DNA of 64,000 nt from Rhodoferax potami. Its GTDB lineage: Bacteria; Pseudomonadota; Gammaproteobacteria; Burkholderiales; Burkholderiaceae_C. Shown piece by piece: positions 46,812 through 56,901 of the stretch; the stretch's first letter is position 1, and each line of letters starts with the position of its first letter. Under the pieces are notes generated by a model. That model had not been told where the DNA came from and did not search any database. It was given only the letters and a program-made list of their open reading frames with translations. The translations under genes were made by a program, and so were the position numbers. The stretch lies in assembly GCF_032193805.1 (NCBI RefSeq), contig NZ_JAVBIK010000001.1:2315001-2379000 (forward strand). The letters run 5' to 3'.

Positions 46812-49800
46812 ATGTTGTCAAAAATTTCGCACTGGTTGGGGCGCTTGAGTGTCGGGCGCAAGCTCACACTCATTTATCTGCTGGATCTGACGGCGGTCAT
46901 CTATGTCTCCGGCATCCTGATCCACGAAAAGTACCTCGCCATCGACTTTGCCCGCAAAGAAATTGTGGGCGCCAATTACACCGAGGTGGTGCGGCACAAC
47001 GTGATGGACACCATCCTCGCCGCTCCGGGTAACGCCCCGGCCGCCCGGGCGCATGCCCTCCAAGCCATGGAGCTGGCGCAGGCAGACTACGACAGCCAAC
47101 TCAACACCGGCGGCCCTTCGGCCCGCCTGCACGCCATGCTCGCCGCAACCCCATCGGCGCCCGAGCACGGTCTTTTGGTGGCACAAGCCCGGGACCTGCT
47201 CACGGTTGTGGGCAATCAATCCAATTTGATTCTGGATCCGGACCTCGACAGCTACTACGTGATGTCGCTGACCCTGTTGCGCCTGCCGGAGCTGCTGCAA
47301 GTCATGTTGGACACCCACAACCTGATGCGCCATTGGGATAATCGGGTTCGCGGCTTCAGCCCCAACGCCCAGTTGCTCACGGTGTTGGGCCGGCTGGATG
47401 CGGTGCAGCAGGGTCTGGAGTCGGACTACGAGCAAGCCTGGTTGGCCGGCACGCCCGAGTTGCGGGCGGCGCTCAAGCCGGGGCGCGACGCGCTGCAACA
47501 GTCGCTGGTCGAGTTCACCCGCGCTGTGCGGGACATCAACACCGCCAACATCACACCCGAGCAGATAGACCGTCTCGATGCGAGCTCCCAGCAGGCACTG
47601 CAAGACCTGTCGGTGAGCTGGCAGACCGGTATTGCGCAGTTAGAACTCTTGCTGACCCAGCGGGTGGATACCTTGTTTCAGCGCATGTGGATCCACCTGG
47701 GCACGGCCTTGCTGCTGTTAGGCTGCATTTTGAGCTTGGTGTATCTGGTGGCCAGCCAGATCGCCAAGCCCCTGCAGGGCTTGGCCCGCGTCGCCCACGA
47801 TGTGCGGCGCAACGCGGACTACACCTTGCGGGCCGAGTGGCACAGCCGTGATGAGATCGGCCAACTCTTTTCCGCATTCAACGGCATGCTGGCGCAGTTG
47901 GACCGCGATCGCCTGGTGCAGCAAGAGCTGGCTGCCAGCGCTCGCGCGGCAGAGGCCCAGCGCGAGCTGGTGGAGGCCTTTCCTATCCCCATTGTGGTGA
48001 CCTCGGTGCCGGACCACGAGGTGCTGCACGTCAACACCCCGGCCCGACCTTGGTTAGGCGGCCGCACCGATGACCCGTGGCGCCATGGCCTGGAGCCGGG
48101 GGTGCGCGGGCGTTTTTTCCAACGTTTGGCTGACTTTGATGCAGTGGACGAGTTCGAGGTGCGCTGGCACGGCGGCGCCACCCCGTCGTGGGCGGTGCTG
48201 TCCGCCCGGCGGCTGAACTACCAGGGGCGCGACGCGGTGCTCACCGCGTTCACCCCGATCAACAAGCTCAAGGTGATGGAGCAGCGGCTCGAGCTGTGGG
48301 CCAAGGTGTTTGAAGCCTCCAGCGAGGGCATCATCATCATGGACGAGAGCCGCAAGATCATCAGCGTGAACCATGCCTTCTGCCGCAGCACCGGGCACGA
48401 CATTTACGAGGCGTTGGGCCGCGACTTGAGCTTTGTGATGCAGACCCCGCAAGACGCGGTCTGGTCCGAGTTGGAGAGCCACAACGACTGGCAAGGCGAA
48501 GTGCGCTTCTGCAAACAAAACGGCGATACCTATCCCGCCTGGCTGATGGTGTCTTCGGTGCACAAGAGTGCCACCAGCGGCGAGGTGGTGAACTACATCG
48601 GCATCTCCATCGACATCACCGACCGCAAGGCCAAAGAAGAGCGCATCCGCTTTTTGGCCCAACACGATGTGCTGACTGAGTTGCCCAATCGCGCCCTGTG
48701 CCAGCAGCGGCTGGGCGAAGCCCTGGTGAGTGCGCGCAGCAGCGGCGAGAAGGTAGCCGTGCTGTTTATCGACCTCGATCGCTTCAAAGCCATCAATGAC
48801 ACCTTGGGCCACCATATTGGCGACGGGCTGCTGCGCACCGTGGCGCGCCGCCTGTCGGCCGCAGTGCGCACCGATGACACTGTGAGCCGCCTGGGCGGCG
48901 ACGAGTTTGTGATTGTGCTTCGCCATGTGGGCGACCTGGATGAGCTGCACGCCTTGGTCAATGATCGGCTGATTCCGTCCATCCGCCAGACCGCAACGGT
49001 CGATGGCCATGTGCTCTCGGTGTCGTGCAGTGTGGGCGTGGCCCTCTTTCCCGATGACGCGCTGGACCAGGATGAGCTGATGCGCCGTGCCGATGCGGCC
49101 ATGTACGAGGCCAAATCAGCCGGCCGCGACATGGCGCGGTTCTTTTCCCCCGAGACCGACCAGCGGGTGTTGGCGCGGCAGACCATGGAGACCCAGCTGC
49201 GCCAGGCGCTGGCCAATGACGAGTTCAGCCTGCACTACCAGCCGCGGCTGAACGCCCGCACCCGCAAGGTGCAGGGTGCCGAGGCCCTGCTGCGCTGGAA
49301 AAACCCGCTGCTGGGCCAGGTGCCGCCGGGCGAGTTCATCCATGTGGCCGAAGAAAGTGGCTTGATCAAACCCATAGGCGCCTGGGTGCTGCGCGAAGCA
49401 TGCCGTAACTGGATGGCCCTGGAGGCCCAAGGCGTCTGCAAGGGGCTGGAGCTGTCGGTCAACCTGTCGGTCGCCCAGCTGGCCGACCCGGAGCTGGTGG
49501 ATCAGCTGATTGCGGTGCTGCGCGATACCCGCATGCCCCCGGCCCAACTGGAGCTGGAGCTCACCGAGTCTCACCTGATGGACAACCCGGTCGCTGCCCA
49601 ACAAAAAGTGGCGGCCCTTAAGGCGCTGGGCGTGAAGGTAGCGATTGACGACTTCGGCACCGGCTACTCCAGCCTGGCCTACCTTAAGCGCTTTGATATC
49701 GACAAGCTCAAGGTCGACCAGTCGTTTGTGTTGGGCATGCTGGAAGACAGTGCCGATGCCGCCATCGTGCACGCGGTGATTGCGCTGGGCCACACACTGG

Positions 49801-49982
49801 GCCTGAAGGTGGTGGCGGAAGGCGTGGAGAACCTGCCCACCGCCCAGACCCTGACGGCGCTGGGCTGCGACGAGTTGCAGGGCTACTGCTTCAGCCGCCC
49901 GATCCCCCTGGACGAGTGGGTGAGCTACCTGCGCAGCCATGCCCTGCGCGAGGACCGCCGCCGGCCACCAATCGCAGGGTAA
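46812..49982 (+). CDS. Membrane GGDEF-EAL cyclic-di-GMP enzyme with HAMP and PAS domains
   Basis: A 1056-residue sensor that may make and break cyclic di-GMP. In order: a first membrane span (about residues 17-37), a long periplasmic domain, a second span (about 293-315, ALLLLGCILSLVYLVAS), HAMP, a linker, a PAS domain (about 495-605, EGIIIMDESRKIISVNHAFC), GGDEF (RLGGDEFVIVL near 694) and EAL (AEALLRWKNP near 822; DDFGTGYSSLAYLKR near 946). Both active sites look intact, and an RTDD five residues before GGDEF is a product-inhibition I-site. The start could be GTG 46779, which would overlap the upstream hairpin. Confidence 0.9.
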   Translation: MLSKISHWLGRLSVGRKLTLIYLLDLTAVIYVSGILIHEKYLAIDFARKEIVGANYTEVVRHNVMDTILAAPGNAPAARAHALQAMELAQADYDSQLNTGGPSARLHAMLAATPSAPEHGLLVAQARDLLTVVGNQSNLILDPDLDSYYVMSLTLLRLPELLQVMLDTHNLMRHWDNRVRGFSPNAQLLTVLGRLDAVQQGLESDYEQAWLAGTPELRAALKPGRDALQQSLVEFTRAVRDINTANITPEQIDRLDASSQQALQDLSVSWQTGIAQLELLLTQRVDTLFQRMWIHLGTALLLLGCILSLVYLVASQIAKPLQGLARVAHDVRRNADYTLRAEWHSRDEIGQLFSAFNGMLAQLDRDRLVQQELAASARAAEAQRELVEAFPIPIVVTSVPDHEVLHVNTPARPWLGGRTDDPWRHGLEPGVRGRFFQRLADFDAVDEFEVRWHGGATPSWAVLSARRLNYQGRDAVLTAFTPINKLKVMEQRLELWAKVFEASSEGIIIMDESRKIISVNHAFCRSTGHDIYEALGRDLSFVMQTPQDAVWSELESHNDWQGEVRFCKQNGDTYPAWLMVSSVHKSATSGEVVNYIGISIDITDRKAKEERIRFLAQHDVLTELPNRALCQQRLGEALVSARSSGEKVAVLFIDLDRFKAINDTLGHHIGDGLLRTVARRLSAAVRTDDTVSRLGGDEFVIVLRHVGDLDELHALVNDRLIPSIRQTATVDGHVLSVSCSVGVALFPDDALDQDELMRRADAAMYEAKSAGRDMARFFSPETDQRVLARQTMETQLRQALANDEFSLHYQPRLNARTRKVQGAEALLRWKNPLLGQVPPGEFIHVAEESGLIKPIGAWVLREACRNWMALEAQGVCKGLELSVNLSVAQLADPELVDQLIAVLRDTRMPPAQLELELTESHLMDNPVAAQQKVAALKALGVKVAIDDFGTGYSSLAYLKRFDIDKLKVDQSFVLGMLEDSADAAIVHAVIALGHTLGLKVVAEGVENLPTAQTLTALGCDELQGYCFSRPIPLDEWVSYLRSHALREDRRRPPIAG

Positions 49983-50055
49983 TTTGCTATGGTATTGATA
50001 GCTGCTAGCGCATGTTTTATGTGCGCTAGCGCCATATTTGGCTTGAATATGGCGG
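49983..50055. repeat. Dispersed intergenic repeat, copy C, between convergent genes
   Basis: Third copy of the element at 29366 and 30423 (shared TTTGCTAT and AGCTGCTAGCGCAT). Here it forms two perfect stems: GCTAGCGCA with TGCGCTAGC (50004-50030) and GCCATATT with AATATGGC (50031-50053). Its site between two convergent genes suggests a bidirectional terminator. Confidence 0.8.
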
Positions 50056-50056
50056 C

Positions 50057-50914
50057 TTAGGCAGTGAGCTTATGGTGCAGCCAGCGGCACACCGGGCTGG
50101 TGGCGTCTTCCAGCCCGTGGATCACAGTGAAGTGGTCGGCACCTTCGATGGCGCTCAGTTCCACCGGGTTGCCCAATGCCACTGCCGCATCCCGGTAGCC
50201 GGTGGACTGGCGAGCGAATTCGCCCGACTCTTGGCCGCCCCAGATCACCCAGGTAGGCGTAGGGCACGCGCGCAGGTTGGGCGTGGGGGACTGGCGGCGG
50301 ATGATGCCGTCATCCAGCTGGATCATCGGTTGCAGGTAGCTGTAGCGCAGGGGTTCCAATTCATAGAGGCCGCTGAACAGTAAGCCCGCCTTGAGCGGGT
50401 CGCGTGGCAGGCCGTAGTCGGTGTCCCAGGCAGTTTGCAGGCACATGGCACCCAGGTGGCCGCCGGCGGAGTGGCCGCCCACGCCCACGCGGGTCGGGTC
50501 GCCACCGTAGTGTTGGATGTTGCGCAGCGTCCAGGCCACGGCTGCGCGGCACTGGCGGGTGATCTCGTCAATCGTGACAAACGGCGCCAACGCGTAGTTC
50601 ACCACCACGGTGGTGATGCCGCTGGCGTGCAGGCCCAGGGCCACGCCATGAAAGTCTTTGCTCTGGAAGGCACGCCAGTAGCCGCCGTGGATGAACACGA
50701 AGACCGGAGCGTTGGGCACGTCCGCCGGAAAGATGTCCAGCGTCTCATGCACCGTGGGGCCGAAGGGGATGCCCGCATGGTGCTTGAGGGTGCTGCGGGC
50801 TTTTTCGGCCTGCGCGGCAAAGTGCTTGCCGGGCGCAGACGGGTCGGGCAGCGCGATGGAGGGGTTGTACTGCGCGTCGATCTGCGCCTGGGTGTCAAAG
50901 TCGCGGTAGAGCAT
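50057..50914 (-). CDS. Alpha/beta hydrolase, kynurenine formamidase-like
   Basis: A 285-residue esterase-type hydrolase. The oxyanion motif HGGYWRAF (about residues 75-82) and nucleophile elbow GHSAGGHLGAM (Ser about 148), with a C-terminal DHFTVIHGL catalytic His, match the BD-FAE/kynurenine formamidase-like group. Such an enzyme would hydrolyse N-formylkynurenine, in the tryptophan route that leads to anthranilate. It is divergent from the large anthranilate-type operon at 51091, so a role in feeding it is attractive but unproven; other carboxylesterase substrates are possible. Confidence 0.8.
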   Translation of the reverse strand: MLYRDFDTQAQIDAQYNPSIALPDPSAPGKHFAAQAEKARSTLKHHAGIPFGPTVHETLDIFPADVPNAPVFVFIHGGYWRAFQSKDFHGVALGLHASGITTVVVNYALAPFVTIDEITRQCRAAVAWTLRNIQHYGGDPTRVGVGGHSAGGHLGAMCLQTAWDTDYGLPRDPLKAGLLFSGLYELEPLRYSYLQPMIQLDDGIIRRQSPTPNLRACPTPTWVIWGGQESGEFARQSTGYRDAAVALGNPVELSAIEGADHFTVIHGLEDATSPVCRWLHHKLTA

Positions 50915-51003
50915 GGTGCTAGAGGTTTGAAAAATGGTGGAGCACAGTCTAAAGCGGGACTGCGGTGCTGCCCTAGGGTAACTCAGGAGCGCACTTTTCA
51001 GCG

Positions 51004-51040
51004 AAAGTACTTTACTTTTAAACTATTCATTACTAAAGTA
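51004..51040. promoter_or_regulatory. Inverted repeats and promoter-like boxes before the anthranilate-type operon
   Basis: AAAGTACTTT (51004-51013) is a perfect 10-bp palindrome. TACTTTA (51008-51014) and TAAAGTA (51034-51040) are exact inverted arms 19 bp apart. TTTACT (51011-51016) and TAAAGT (51034-51039), with 17 bp between, could be -35 and -10 boxes, so a protein bound here would block transcription. The MarR regulator encoded at 54247 is the likely ligand. Confidence 0.5.
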
Positions 51041-51090
51041 GATCAAGCGCTCGGGCAAATATTCGTTTGCCCCGTCATCAAGGAGAAAAG

Positions 51091-53451
51091 ATGAAGATCG
51101 TGTGCATAGGCGGCGGGCCCTCGGGTTTGTATTTCGCGCTTCTCATGAAGCAGGCCCATCCGGCGCACGACATCACGGTGATAGAGCGCAACAAGCCCTA
51201 CGACACCTTCGGCTGGGGCGTGGTGTTTTCGGATGCCACCATGGACAACATGCGCATCCACGATCCGCAAACGGCGGCCGAGATACAGCAGGCCTTCAAC
51301 CACTGGGATGACATTGAGCTGGAGATCAAGGGGCAGCGCATCCGCTCCGGAGGCCATGGCTTTGTAGGCATTGGCCGCAAGAAGCTTCTCAACATTCTGC
51401 AGGCGCGCTGCGAAGAGCTGGGTGTGAAGCTGGTGTTTGAGATGGAAGCCCAAGGTGACCAGGACTACCCGGATGCTGACCTCATCATCGCCAGCGACGG
51501 CATCAACTCCCGCATTCGCAGCAAGTACCAGGATGTTTTCAAACCCGATATCGTGGTGCGGCCCAACCGCTACATCTGGCTGGGCACCCACAAGTTGTTT
51601 GATGCTTTTACTTTCGCCTTCGAAAAGACGGAGCACGGCTGGTTCCAGTCCCACATCTACAAGTTCGACGACAAGACCACCACTTTCATTGTCGAATGCC
51701 CGGAGCACGTCTGGCTGGCTCACGGCCTGGACCAGGCAGACCAGGAGCAAAGCATTGCCTTCTGTGAGCAGTTGTTTGCCAAGACCCTCGGTGGCGCAAA
51801 GCTCATGACCAATGCCCGCCACTTGCGCGGCTCGGCGTGGCTGAATTTCCAGCGCGTCAAGTGCGAGCAGTGGCACACCTTCAATGGCAACAGCCATGTG
51901 GTGTTGATGGGCGATGCGGTTCACACCGCGCACTTCGCCATCGGCTCGGGCACCAAGCTGGCGATTGAAGATGCCATTGTGCTGGCCAACCTTTTTCGCA
52001 GTCATGGTCAAACGCGCGATGTCATTCCGGGCGTTTTGGCGCAGTACCAGACCGAGCGCAATGTGGATGTGTTGCGTTTGCAAAACGCAGCGTGGAATGC
52101 GATGGAGTGGTTTGAGGTTTGCGGGGAGCGTTATTGCGACCAGCTGGACGGGCCGCAATTCATGTATTCAATGTTGACCCGCAGCCAGCGCATCAGCCAC
52201 GAAAACCTGCGCCTGCGTGATGCCCGTTGGCTGGGCGAGTTTGAGCGCTGGTTTGCGGATCGCGCTGGTCTGGCTGTGCCGGCGGAGCGTCCGGCTCCAC
52301 CGCCCATGTTCACACCCTACACCCTGCGCGACGTCACCCTGAAAAACCGCATCGTGGTGTCTCCGATGGCACAGTATCTGGCAGTGGATGGTGCGCCCAC
52401 GGATTACCACCTGGTGCACCTCGGCGCACGGGCCTTGGGCGGCGCCGGTTTGGTGTTCGCGGAGATGGCATGTGTGTCAGCCCAAGGACGCATCACTCCG
52501 GGATGCCCCGGCTTGTATGCACCCGAGCACCTCGCCGCGTGGCGCCGTATTGCAGACTGGATTCACGCCCAATCGGATGCGAAATTTGGGATTCAGCTCG
52601 GTCATGCCGGAGCCAAGGCTTCTACCTGTGTCCCGTGGGAGGGCGGCGGTATCGACCACCCGCTACCCGAGGGAAACTGGCCTTTGCTGGCCGCCTCGGG
52701 CTACCAGTACCTGGAGGGGGTGAGCCAAACCTCCCAAGCCATGACACGCGAGGACATGGATGCTGTTACTGCCCAGTTTGTTGCGGCCGCACGCATGGCA
52801 GATGAGGCGGGGGCGGATTGGCTGGAGCTGCACTGCGCCCATGGTTACCTGCTCTCAAGTTTTATTTCGCCTTTGACCAACACCCGTAGCGATGCCTACG
52901 GCGGCAGCCTTGCCAACAGGCTGCGCTATCCCCTGGAGGTGTTCCGTGCCGTGCGCCGTGTCTGGCCGCAAGGAAAGCCGATCTCTGTACGTATCTCGGC
53001 CCATGATTGGGTGGAGGGCGGGATTACACCGGCCGACGCGGTCGCGGTAGCCCGCGCTTTCAAAGAGGCCGGCGCAGACATGATCGATTGCTCTTCAGGG
53101 CAGGTGAGCAAGAAGGAAAAGCCTGTCTATGGCCGTATGTTCCAAACGCCGTTTGCAGACCGTATCCGTCAAGAGGCTGGTATTCCGACGATTGCAGTCG
53201 GTGCTATCAGCGAAGCCGACCATGCCAACAGCATCCTCGCTGCGGGCCGGGCAGATTTGTGTGCGGTAGCAAGGCCGCACCTGGCCAACCCTGCCTGGAC
53301 ACTGACCGAGGCTGCCAAGATCGGCTACACGCCGCAGCCTTGGCCCAAGCAGTACCGTGCAGGCAAGCAGCAGATGGAGTCCATCTTCCAGCGCGAACGC
53401 GCACAAGCGGCACAAGCCCAAGCGTCGGCAGCCCGCGCAGCAGAGGCCTAA
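51091..53451 (+). CDS. 2-aminobenzoyl-CoA monooxygenase/reductase-type two-domain flavoenzyme
   Basis: A 786-residue fusion. The N-terminal FAD monooxygenase (about residues 1-370) has [19 protein letters not shown] and the FAD signature [17 protein letters not shown]. The C-terminal half (about 390-760) is an Old Yellow Enzyme-type FMN reductase, with LGHAGAKAS and [19 protein letters not shown]. This layout is that of 2-aminobenzoyl-CoA monooxygenase/reductase, known from Azoarcus evansii, which hydroxylates and partly reduces the ring of anthranilyl-CoA; databases often label it salicylyl-CoA 5-hydroxylase/oxidoreductase. The ATG at 51091 follows AAGGAG. It is the first gene of the operon. 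Salicylyl-CoA is the main alternative substrate. Confidence 0.85.
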   Translation: MKIVCIGGGPSGLYFALLMKQAHPAHDITVIERNKPYDTFGWGVVFSDATMDNMRIHDPQTAAEIQQAFNHWDDIELEIKGQRIRSGGHGFVGIGRKKLLNILQARCEELGVKLVFEMEAQGDQDYPDADLIIASDGINSRIRSKYQDVFKPDIVVRPNRYIWLGTHKLFDAFTFAFEKTEHGWFQSHIYKFDDKTTTFIVECPEHVWLAHGLDQADQEQSIAFCEQLFAKTLGGAKLMTNARHLRGSAWLNFQRVKCEQWHTFNGNSHVVLMGDAVHTAHFAIGSGTKLAIEDAIVLANLFRSHGQTRDVIPGVLAQYQTERNVDVLRLQNAAWNAMEWFEVCGERYCDQLDGPQFMYSMLTRSQRISHENLRLRDARWLGEFERWFADRAGLAVPAERPAPPPMFTPYTLRDVTLKNRIVVSPMAQYLAVDGAPTDYHLVHLGARALGGAGLVFAEMACVSAQGRITPGCPGLYAPEHLAAWRRIADWIHAQSDAKFGIQLGHAGAKASTCVPWEGGGIDHPLPEGNWPLLAASGYQYLEGVSQTSQAMTREDMDAVTAQFVAAARMADEAGADWLELHCAHGYLLSSFISPLTNTRSDAYGGSLANRLRYPLEVFRAVRRVWPQGKPISVRISAHDWVEGGITPADAVAVARAFKEAGADMIDCSSGQVSKKEKPVYGRMFQTPFADRIRQEAGIPTIAVGAISEADHANSILAAGRADLCAVARPHLANPAWTLTEAAKIGYTPQPWPKQYRAGKQQMESIFQRERAQAAQAQASAARAAEA

Positions 53452-53454
53452 GCG

Positions 53455-54234
53455 ATGACGCGAACCGACGCATCTCCATCACGGCACGCCCTGGTAACCG
53501 GGGGCGGCAGTGGCATTGGTGAGGCCATCGCACTGGCGTTGGTGGCCGCTGGAATGCGGGTCACCATTGTGGGGCGCCGGCTGGAGGTACTGCAGGCGGT
53601 TGCCGCCCCTTACCCCGATGGCATGCATGCCGTGCAAGCTGACGTGGCGGATGCCGCGTCCGTGGCTGCTGCCTTTGTCGCTGCGAAGGCCCGGTTCGGC
53701 CCGGTGGAGGTGCTGGTGAACAACGCAGGCCAGGCACACAGCGCACCATTCGCCAAAACGGATGCAGCGCTGTGGCAGCAGATGCTAGCGGTCAATCTCA
53801 CCGGCACTTTCCATTGCACGCAGGCTGCACTGCCCGACATGGTGGCGGCCCGCTGGGGACGAGTTGTTAACGTGGTGAGTACGGCAGGGCTGGTGGGCTA
53901 CGCCTATGTAGCCGCCTATTGCGCAGCCAAGCATGGCGTGGTGGGTTTGACCCGCTCGCTGGCAATGGAGTACGCCAAAAAAGGTGTCACCGTGAACGCC
54001 GTCTGCCCCGGTTACACCGAAACCGACATTCTGCGCGACAGCATCGCCAATGTGATGGCCAAGACCGGCCGCACCGAGGAGCAGGCGCGCGCAGAGTTTG
54101 CCTCTGGGAACCCGCAGGGCCGCATTGTGCAACCGGCAGAGGTGGCCGATACGGTGCGTTGGCTTTGCGGAGACGGAGCATCGGCCATGACCGGTCAGGC
54201 CATCGCAGTCAGCGGTGGTGAAGTGATGCACTAA
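53455..54234 (+). CDS. Short-chain dehydrogenase/reductase
   Basis: A 259-residue classical SDR with the cofactor motif TGGGSGIGEA (about residues 15-24), NNAGQ, and the catalytic S-(Y)-x3-K in STAGLVGYAYVAAYCAAKHG. It starts 3 bp after the monooxygenase gene. In this operon it would oxidise or reduce a cyclic or open-chain hydroxyacyl-CoA intermediate, as in beta-oxidation. The exact substrate cannot be told from the sequence. Confidence 0.88.
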   Translation: MTRTDASPSRHALVTGGGSGIGEAIALALVAAGMRVTIVGRRLEVLQAVAAPYPDGMHAVQADVADAASVAAAFVAAKARFGPVEVLVNNAGQAHSAPFAKTDAALWQQMLAVNLTGTFHCTQAALPDMVAARWGRVVNVVSTAGLVGYAYVAAYCAAKHGVVGLTRSLAMEYAKKGVTVNAVCPGYTETDILRDSIANVMAKTGRTEEQARAEFASGNPQGRIVQPAEVADTVRWLCGDGASAMTGQAIAVSGGEVMH

Positions 54235-54246
54235 AACAAGAGACCT

Positions 54247-54792
54247 ATGAAAAAAGACACCAGCCTGGATTTGCTGAACGCCGCGGACGAGTTGGGCTAC
54301 GAAGCGCGCACTGCCAAAGATGACCATGCAGCGCTGAAACTCTGGTTGCGCTTGCTGTCGTCCACCCACCAGATTGAGGCCGAAATCCGTCGCCGTTTGC
54401 GGGTCCAGTTCGACACCAGTCTGCCTCGCTTTGACTACCTCGCGCAGCTCTATCGTGCCCCTGAGGGGTTGCGCATGAAAGAGCTTTCCAGTCATTTGAT
54501 GGTGACAGGTGCCAACGTAACCGGCCTGACCGATGAGTTGGAGCGGGATGGATGGGTGGCACGGGCCAGCAGTCCGACCGATCGCCGCTCCTGGATCGTG
54601 CACCTCACGCCGACGGGGCGAGCCCAGTTTGAAACCATGGCGCAAGCGCATGAGCAATGGATTTTGGAGTTGTTCGCGTGCCTGGGCTCGCCCGCCCTTG
54701 CGCAGATGTACCAGCAGCTGGGCCATTTGCGCGTACATGTCATGGAAAAGCAGGCCTCCTCCCTGAGCGGCACCTCCGGCGCTGCATCGTGA
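54247..54792 (+). CDS. MarR-family regulator
   Basis: A 181-residue winged-helix regulator. The DNA-binding part is visible in [20 protein letters not shown] and the wing in [20 protein letters not shown]. MarR proteins of aromatic-CoA clusters usually repress and are released by the pathway CoA thioester; this one probably binds the inverted repeats before the first gene. It lies inside the operon, 12 bp after the SDR gene and 19 bp before the hydratase gene. Confidence 0.88.
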   Translation: MKKDTSLDLLNAADELGYEARTAKDDHAALKLWLRLLSSTHQIEAEIRRRLRVQFDTSLPRFDYLAQLYRAPEGLRMKELSSHLMVTGANVTGLTDELERDGWVARASSPTDRRSWIVHLTPTGRAQFETMAQAHEQWILELFACLGSPALAQMYQQLGHLRVHVMEKQASSLSGTSGAAS

Positions 54793-54811
54793 TTCCCAAC
54801 CAAGAATTTTT

Positions 54812-55675
54812 ATGAGCAAGCACACATCGACCCATATTGATCCTGCCTTGGTGGCAGGCAACCGCCGCACCATGGCAGGGTATGCCGCGCAGCATTTCGC
54901 ATGGACCTGTGACAAAGGAGTGGCCACCATCACGCTGAATCGTCCGGAGCGCAAGAATCCGCTGACGTTTGAGTCCTATGCCGAACTGCGTGATGTGTTT
55001 GCACAGCTTCGTTATGCCACCGATGTGCATGCGGTGGTGCTGCAAGGGGCCGGCGGCAATTTTTGCTCCGGGGGGGATGTGCACGAAATCATTGGCCCCT
55101 TGATGCAACTGGCGATGCCCGAGTTGTTGATGTTCACCCGGATGACGGGCGACCTCGTCAAGAACATGCGGGCTTGTCCGCAACCGGTGATAGCCGCCAT
55201 TGACGGCATTTGTGCGGGGGCTGGCGCCATCATGGCCATGGCCTCGGACTTGCGGCTCGGCACAGCACGCAGCAAAACAGCTTTCCTGTTTAACCGGGTG
55301 GGGCTGGCCGGGTGCGATATGGGGGCCTGCGCAATGTTGCCGCGCATCATTGGCCAAGGGCGGGCCAGCGAGTGGTTGCTGACAGGTCGATCTATTGGTG
55401 GGGACGAAGCAGAGCGCAGCGGCTTTTTCAACCGTGTAGTTTTGCCGGAAGCTCTTTCGGAGCAAGCGCAGATTCTGGCTGCTGAGCTCGCATCAGGCCC
55501 AACTTTTGCTAATGGTCTTACCAAGACGATGTTGCATCAGGAGTGGAGTATGTCGGTGGACCAGGCCATTGAAGCAGAGGCCCAAACCCAGGCGCTGTGC
55601 ATGATGACCGAGGACTTCAATCGAGCCTACGAGGCATTTGTGGCCAAGCAGAAACCGGTGTTCCAGGGCAACTGA
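54812..55675 (+). CDS. Enoyl-CoA hydratase/isomerase family protein
   Basis: A 287-residue crotonase-fold enzyme. It has the CoA and oxyanion-hole segments [17 protein letters not shown] (about residues 84-100) and [20 protein letters not shown]. The family hydrates or opens unsaturated acyl-CoAs. In this operon it may hydrate the cyclohexenoyl-CoA-type product or perform hydrolytic ring opening of an oxo-cyclohexane acyl-CoA. It has an N-terminal extension of about 30 residues before the crotonase fold. Confidence 0.88.
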   Translation: MSKHTSTHIDPALVAGNRRTMAGYAAQHFAWTCDKGVATITLNRPERKNPLTFESYAELRDVFAQLRYATDVHAVVLQGAGGNFCSGGDVHEIIGPLMQLAMPELLMFTRMTGDLVKNMRACPQPVIAAIDGICAGAGAIMAMASDLRLGTARSKTAFLFNRVGLAGCDMGACAMLPRIIGQGRASEWLLTGRSIGGDEAERSGFFNRVVLPEALSEQAQILAAELASGPTFANGLTKTMLHQEWSMSVDQAIEAEAQTQALCMMTEDFNRAYEAFVAKQKPVFQGN

Positions 55676-55684
55676 GGGGCTGAC

Positions 55685-56872
55685 ATGTACGACACGAGTT
55701 ATCTCCAATGGCCCTTCTTTGAGGAGCACCACGCACATCTGGCGCAAGCGCTGGATGACTGGGCGACGAACCATGTGCCGCAGCATCACGAGGCGGATGT
55801 GGATGCCGCATGCCGTGCGCTAGTCCGGTCCTTGGGGCAAGGGGGCTGGCTTCGCCACGCGGTGGGCGGCATGGCCTATGGCGGTGCGCAGGACAGCATG
55901 GACACGCGCAGTATTTGTCTGATCCGTGAAACGCTGGGGCGTCACTCCGGTCTGGCGGACTTCGCGTTTGCCATGCAGGGTTTGGGCTCTGGTGCTATCA
56001 GCCTGGCGGGAAGCCCTGCGCAAAAAGAGGCCTACCTTCCGCGTGTGGCCCGCGGTGACGCGATTGCTGCTTTTGCACTGTCGGAACCCGAGGCCGGCTC
56101 GGATGTTGCTGCAATGCAGTGTGCTGCGCGGGTCGAGGGTGACCACGCGGTGCTGCAGGGCTGCAAGACATGGATTTCCAATGGTGGCATCGCAGACTTT
56201 TATGTGGTGTTTGCGCGCACTGGAGAAGCGCCCGGCGCGCGAGGTATCAGTGCATTTATTGTCGATGCGGATACACCGGGCTTTTCGGTGAGCGAGCGGA
56301 TTCATGTCATGGCACCCCACCCGTTGGGGACGCTGCGCTTTGACAACTGTCGTATTCCTCTGAGCCAGCGTATCGGCGCTGCGGGCGAGGGCTTCAAGGT
56401 AGCCATGCGGACCCTGGATGTGTTCCGCACGTCTGTTGCCGCAGCGGCGTTGGGTTTTGCCCGGCGGGCGCTTGCTGAAGGCTTGCATCGCGCCACGCAG
56501 CGCAAGATGTTCAACCAGACGTTGGCCGACTTTCAGCTCACCCAGGCCAAGCTTGCCCAGATGGCTACCACCATCGACAGCTCTGCATTGCTGGTGTACC
56601 GGGCTGCCTGGCAGCGGGATCAGGGCCGGCCAGTAACCAAGGAGGCCGCTATGGCCAAGATGGTGAGCACCGAGGGGGCTCAACATGTCATCGATGCGGC
56701 TGTCCAGCTGTGGGGTGGCATGGGGGTGGTCTCTGAGGTGCCTGTTGAGCGCCTGTACCGCGAGATCAGGGCCCTGCGGATCTATGAGGGGGCCACCGAG
56801 GTGCAGCAACTGATTATTGCCCGCGAACTGCTCAGGGACACCGGTTACTCCTCACTGCACAAACCGACCTGA
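55685..56872 (+). CDS. Acyl-CoA dehydrogenase
   Basis: A 395-residue FAD-dependent dehydrogenase with the flavin-binding [17 protein letters not shown], a second [18 protein letters not shown] strand, and the C-terminal catalytic-base region [20 protein letters not shown]. It oxidises an acyl-CoA to the enoyl-CoA, probably of the ring-derived chain. It begins 9 bp after the hydratase gene. Confidence 0.9.
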   Translation: MYDTSYLQWPFFEEHHAHLAQALDDWATNHVPQHHEADVDAACRALVRSLGQGGWLRHAVGGMAYGGAQDSMDTRSICLIRETLGRHSGLADFAFAMQGLGSGAISLAGSPAQKEAYLPRVARGDAIAAFALSEPEAGSDVAAMQCAARVEGDHAVLQGCKTWISNGGIADFYVVFARTGEAPGARGISAFIVDADTPGFSVSERIHVMAPHPLGTLRFDNCRIPLSQRIGAAGEGFKVAMRTLDVFRTSVAAAALGFARRALAEGLHRATQRKMFNQTLADFQLTQAKLAQMATTIDSSALLVYRAAWQRDQGRPVTKEAAMAKMVSTEGAQHVIDAAVQLWGGMGVVSEVPVERLYREIRALRIYEGATEVQQLIIARELLRDTGYSSLHKPT

Positions 56873-56901
56873 GCCACCGATTGCAACGAACCGGAGACGT
56901 C

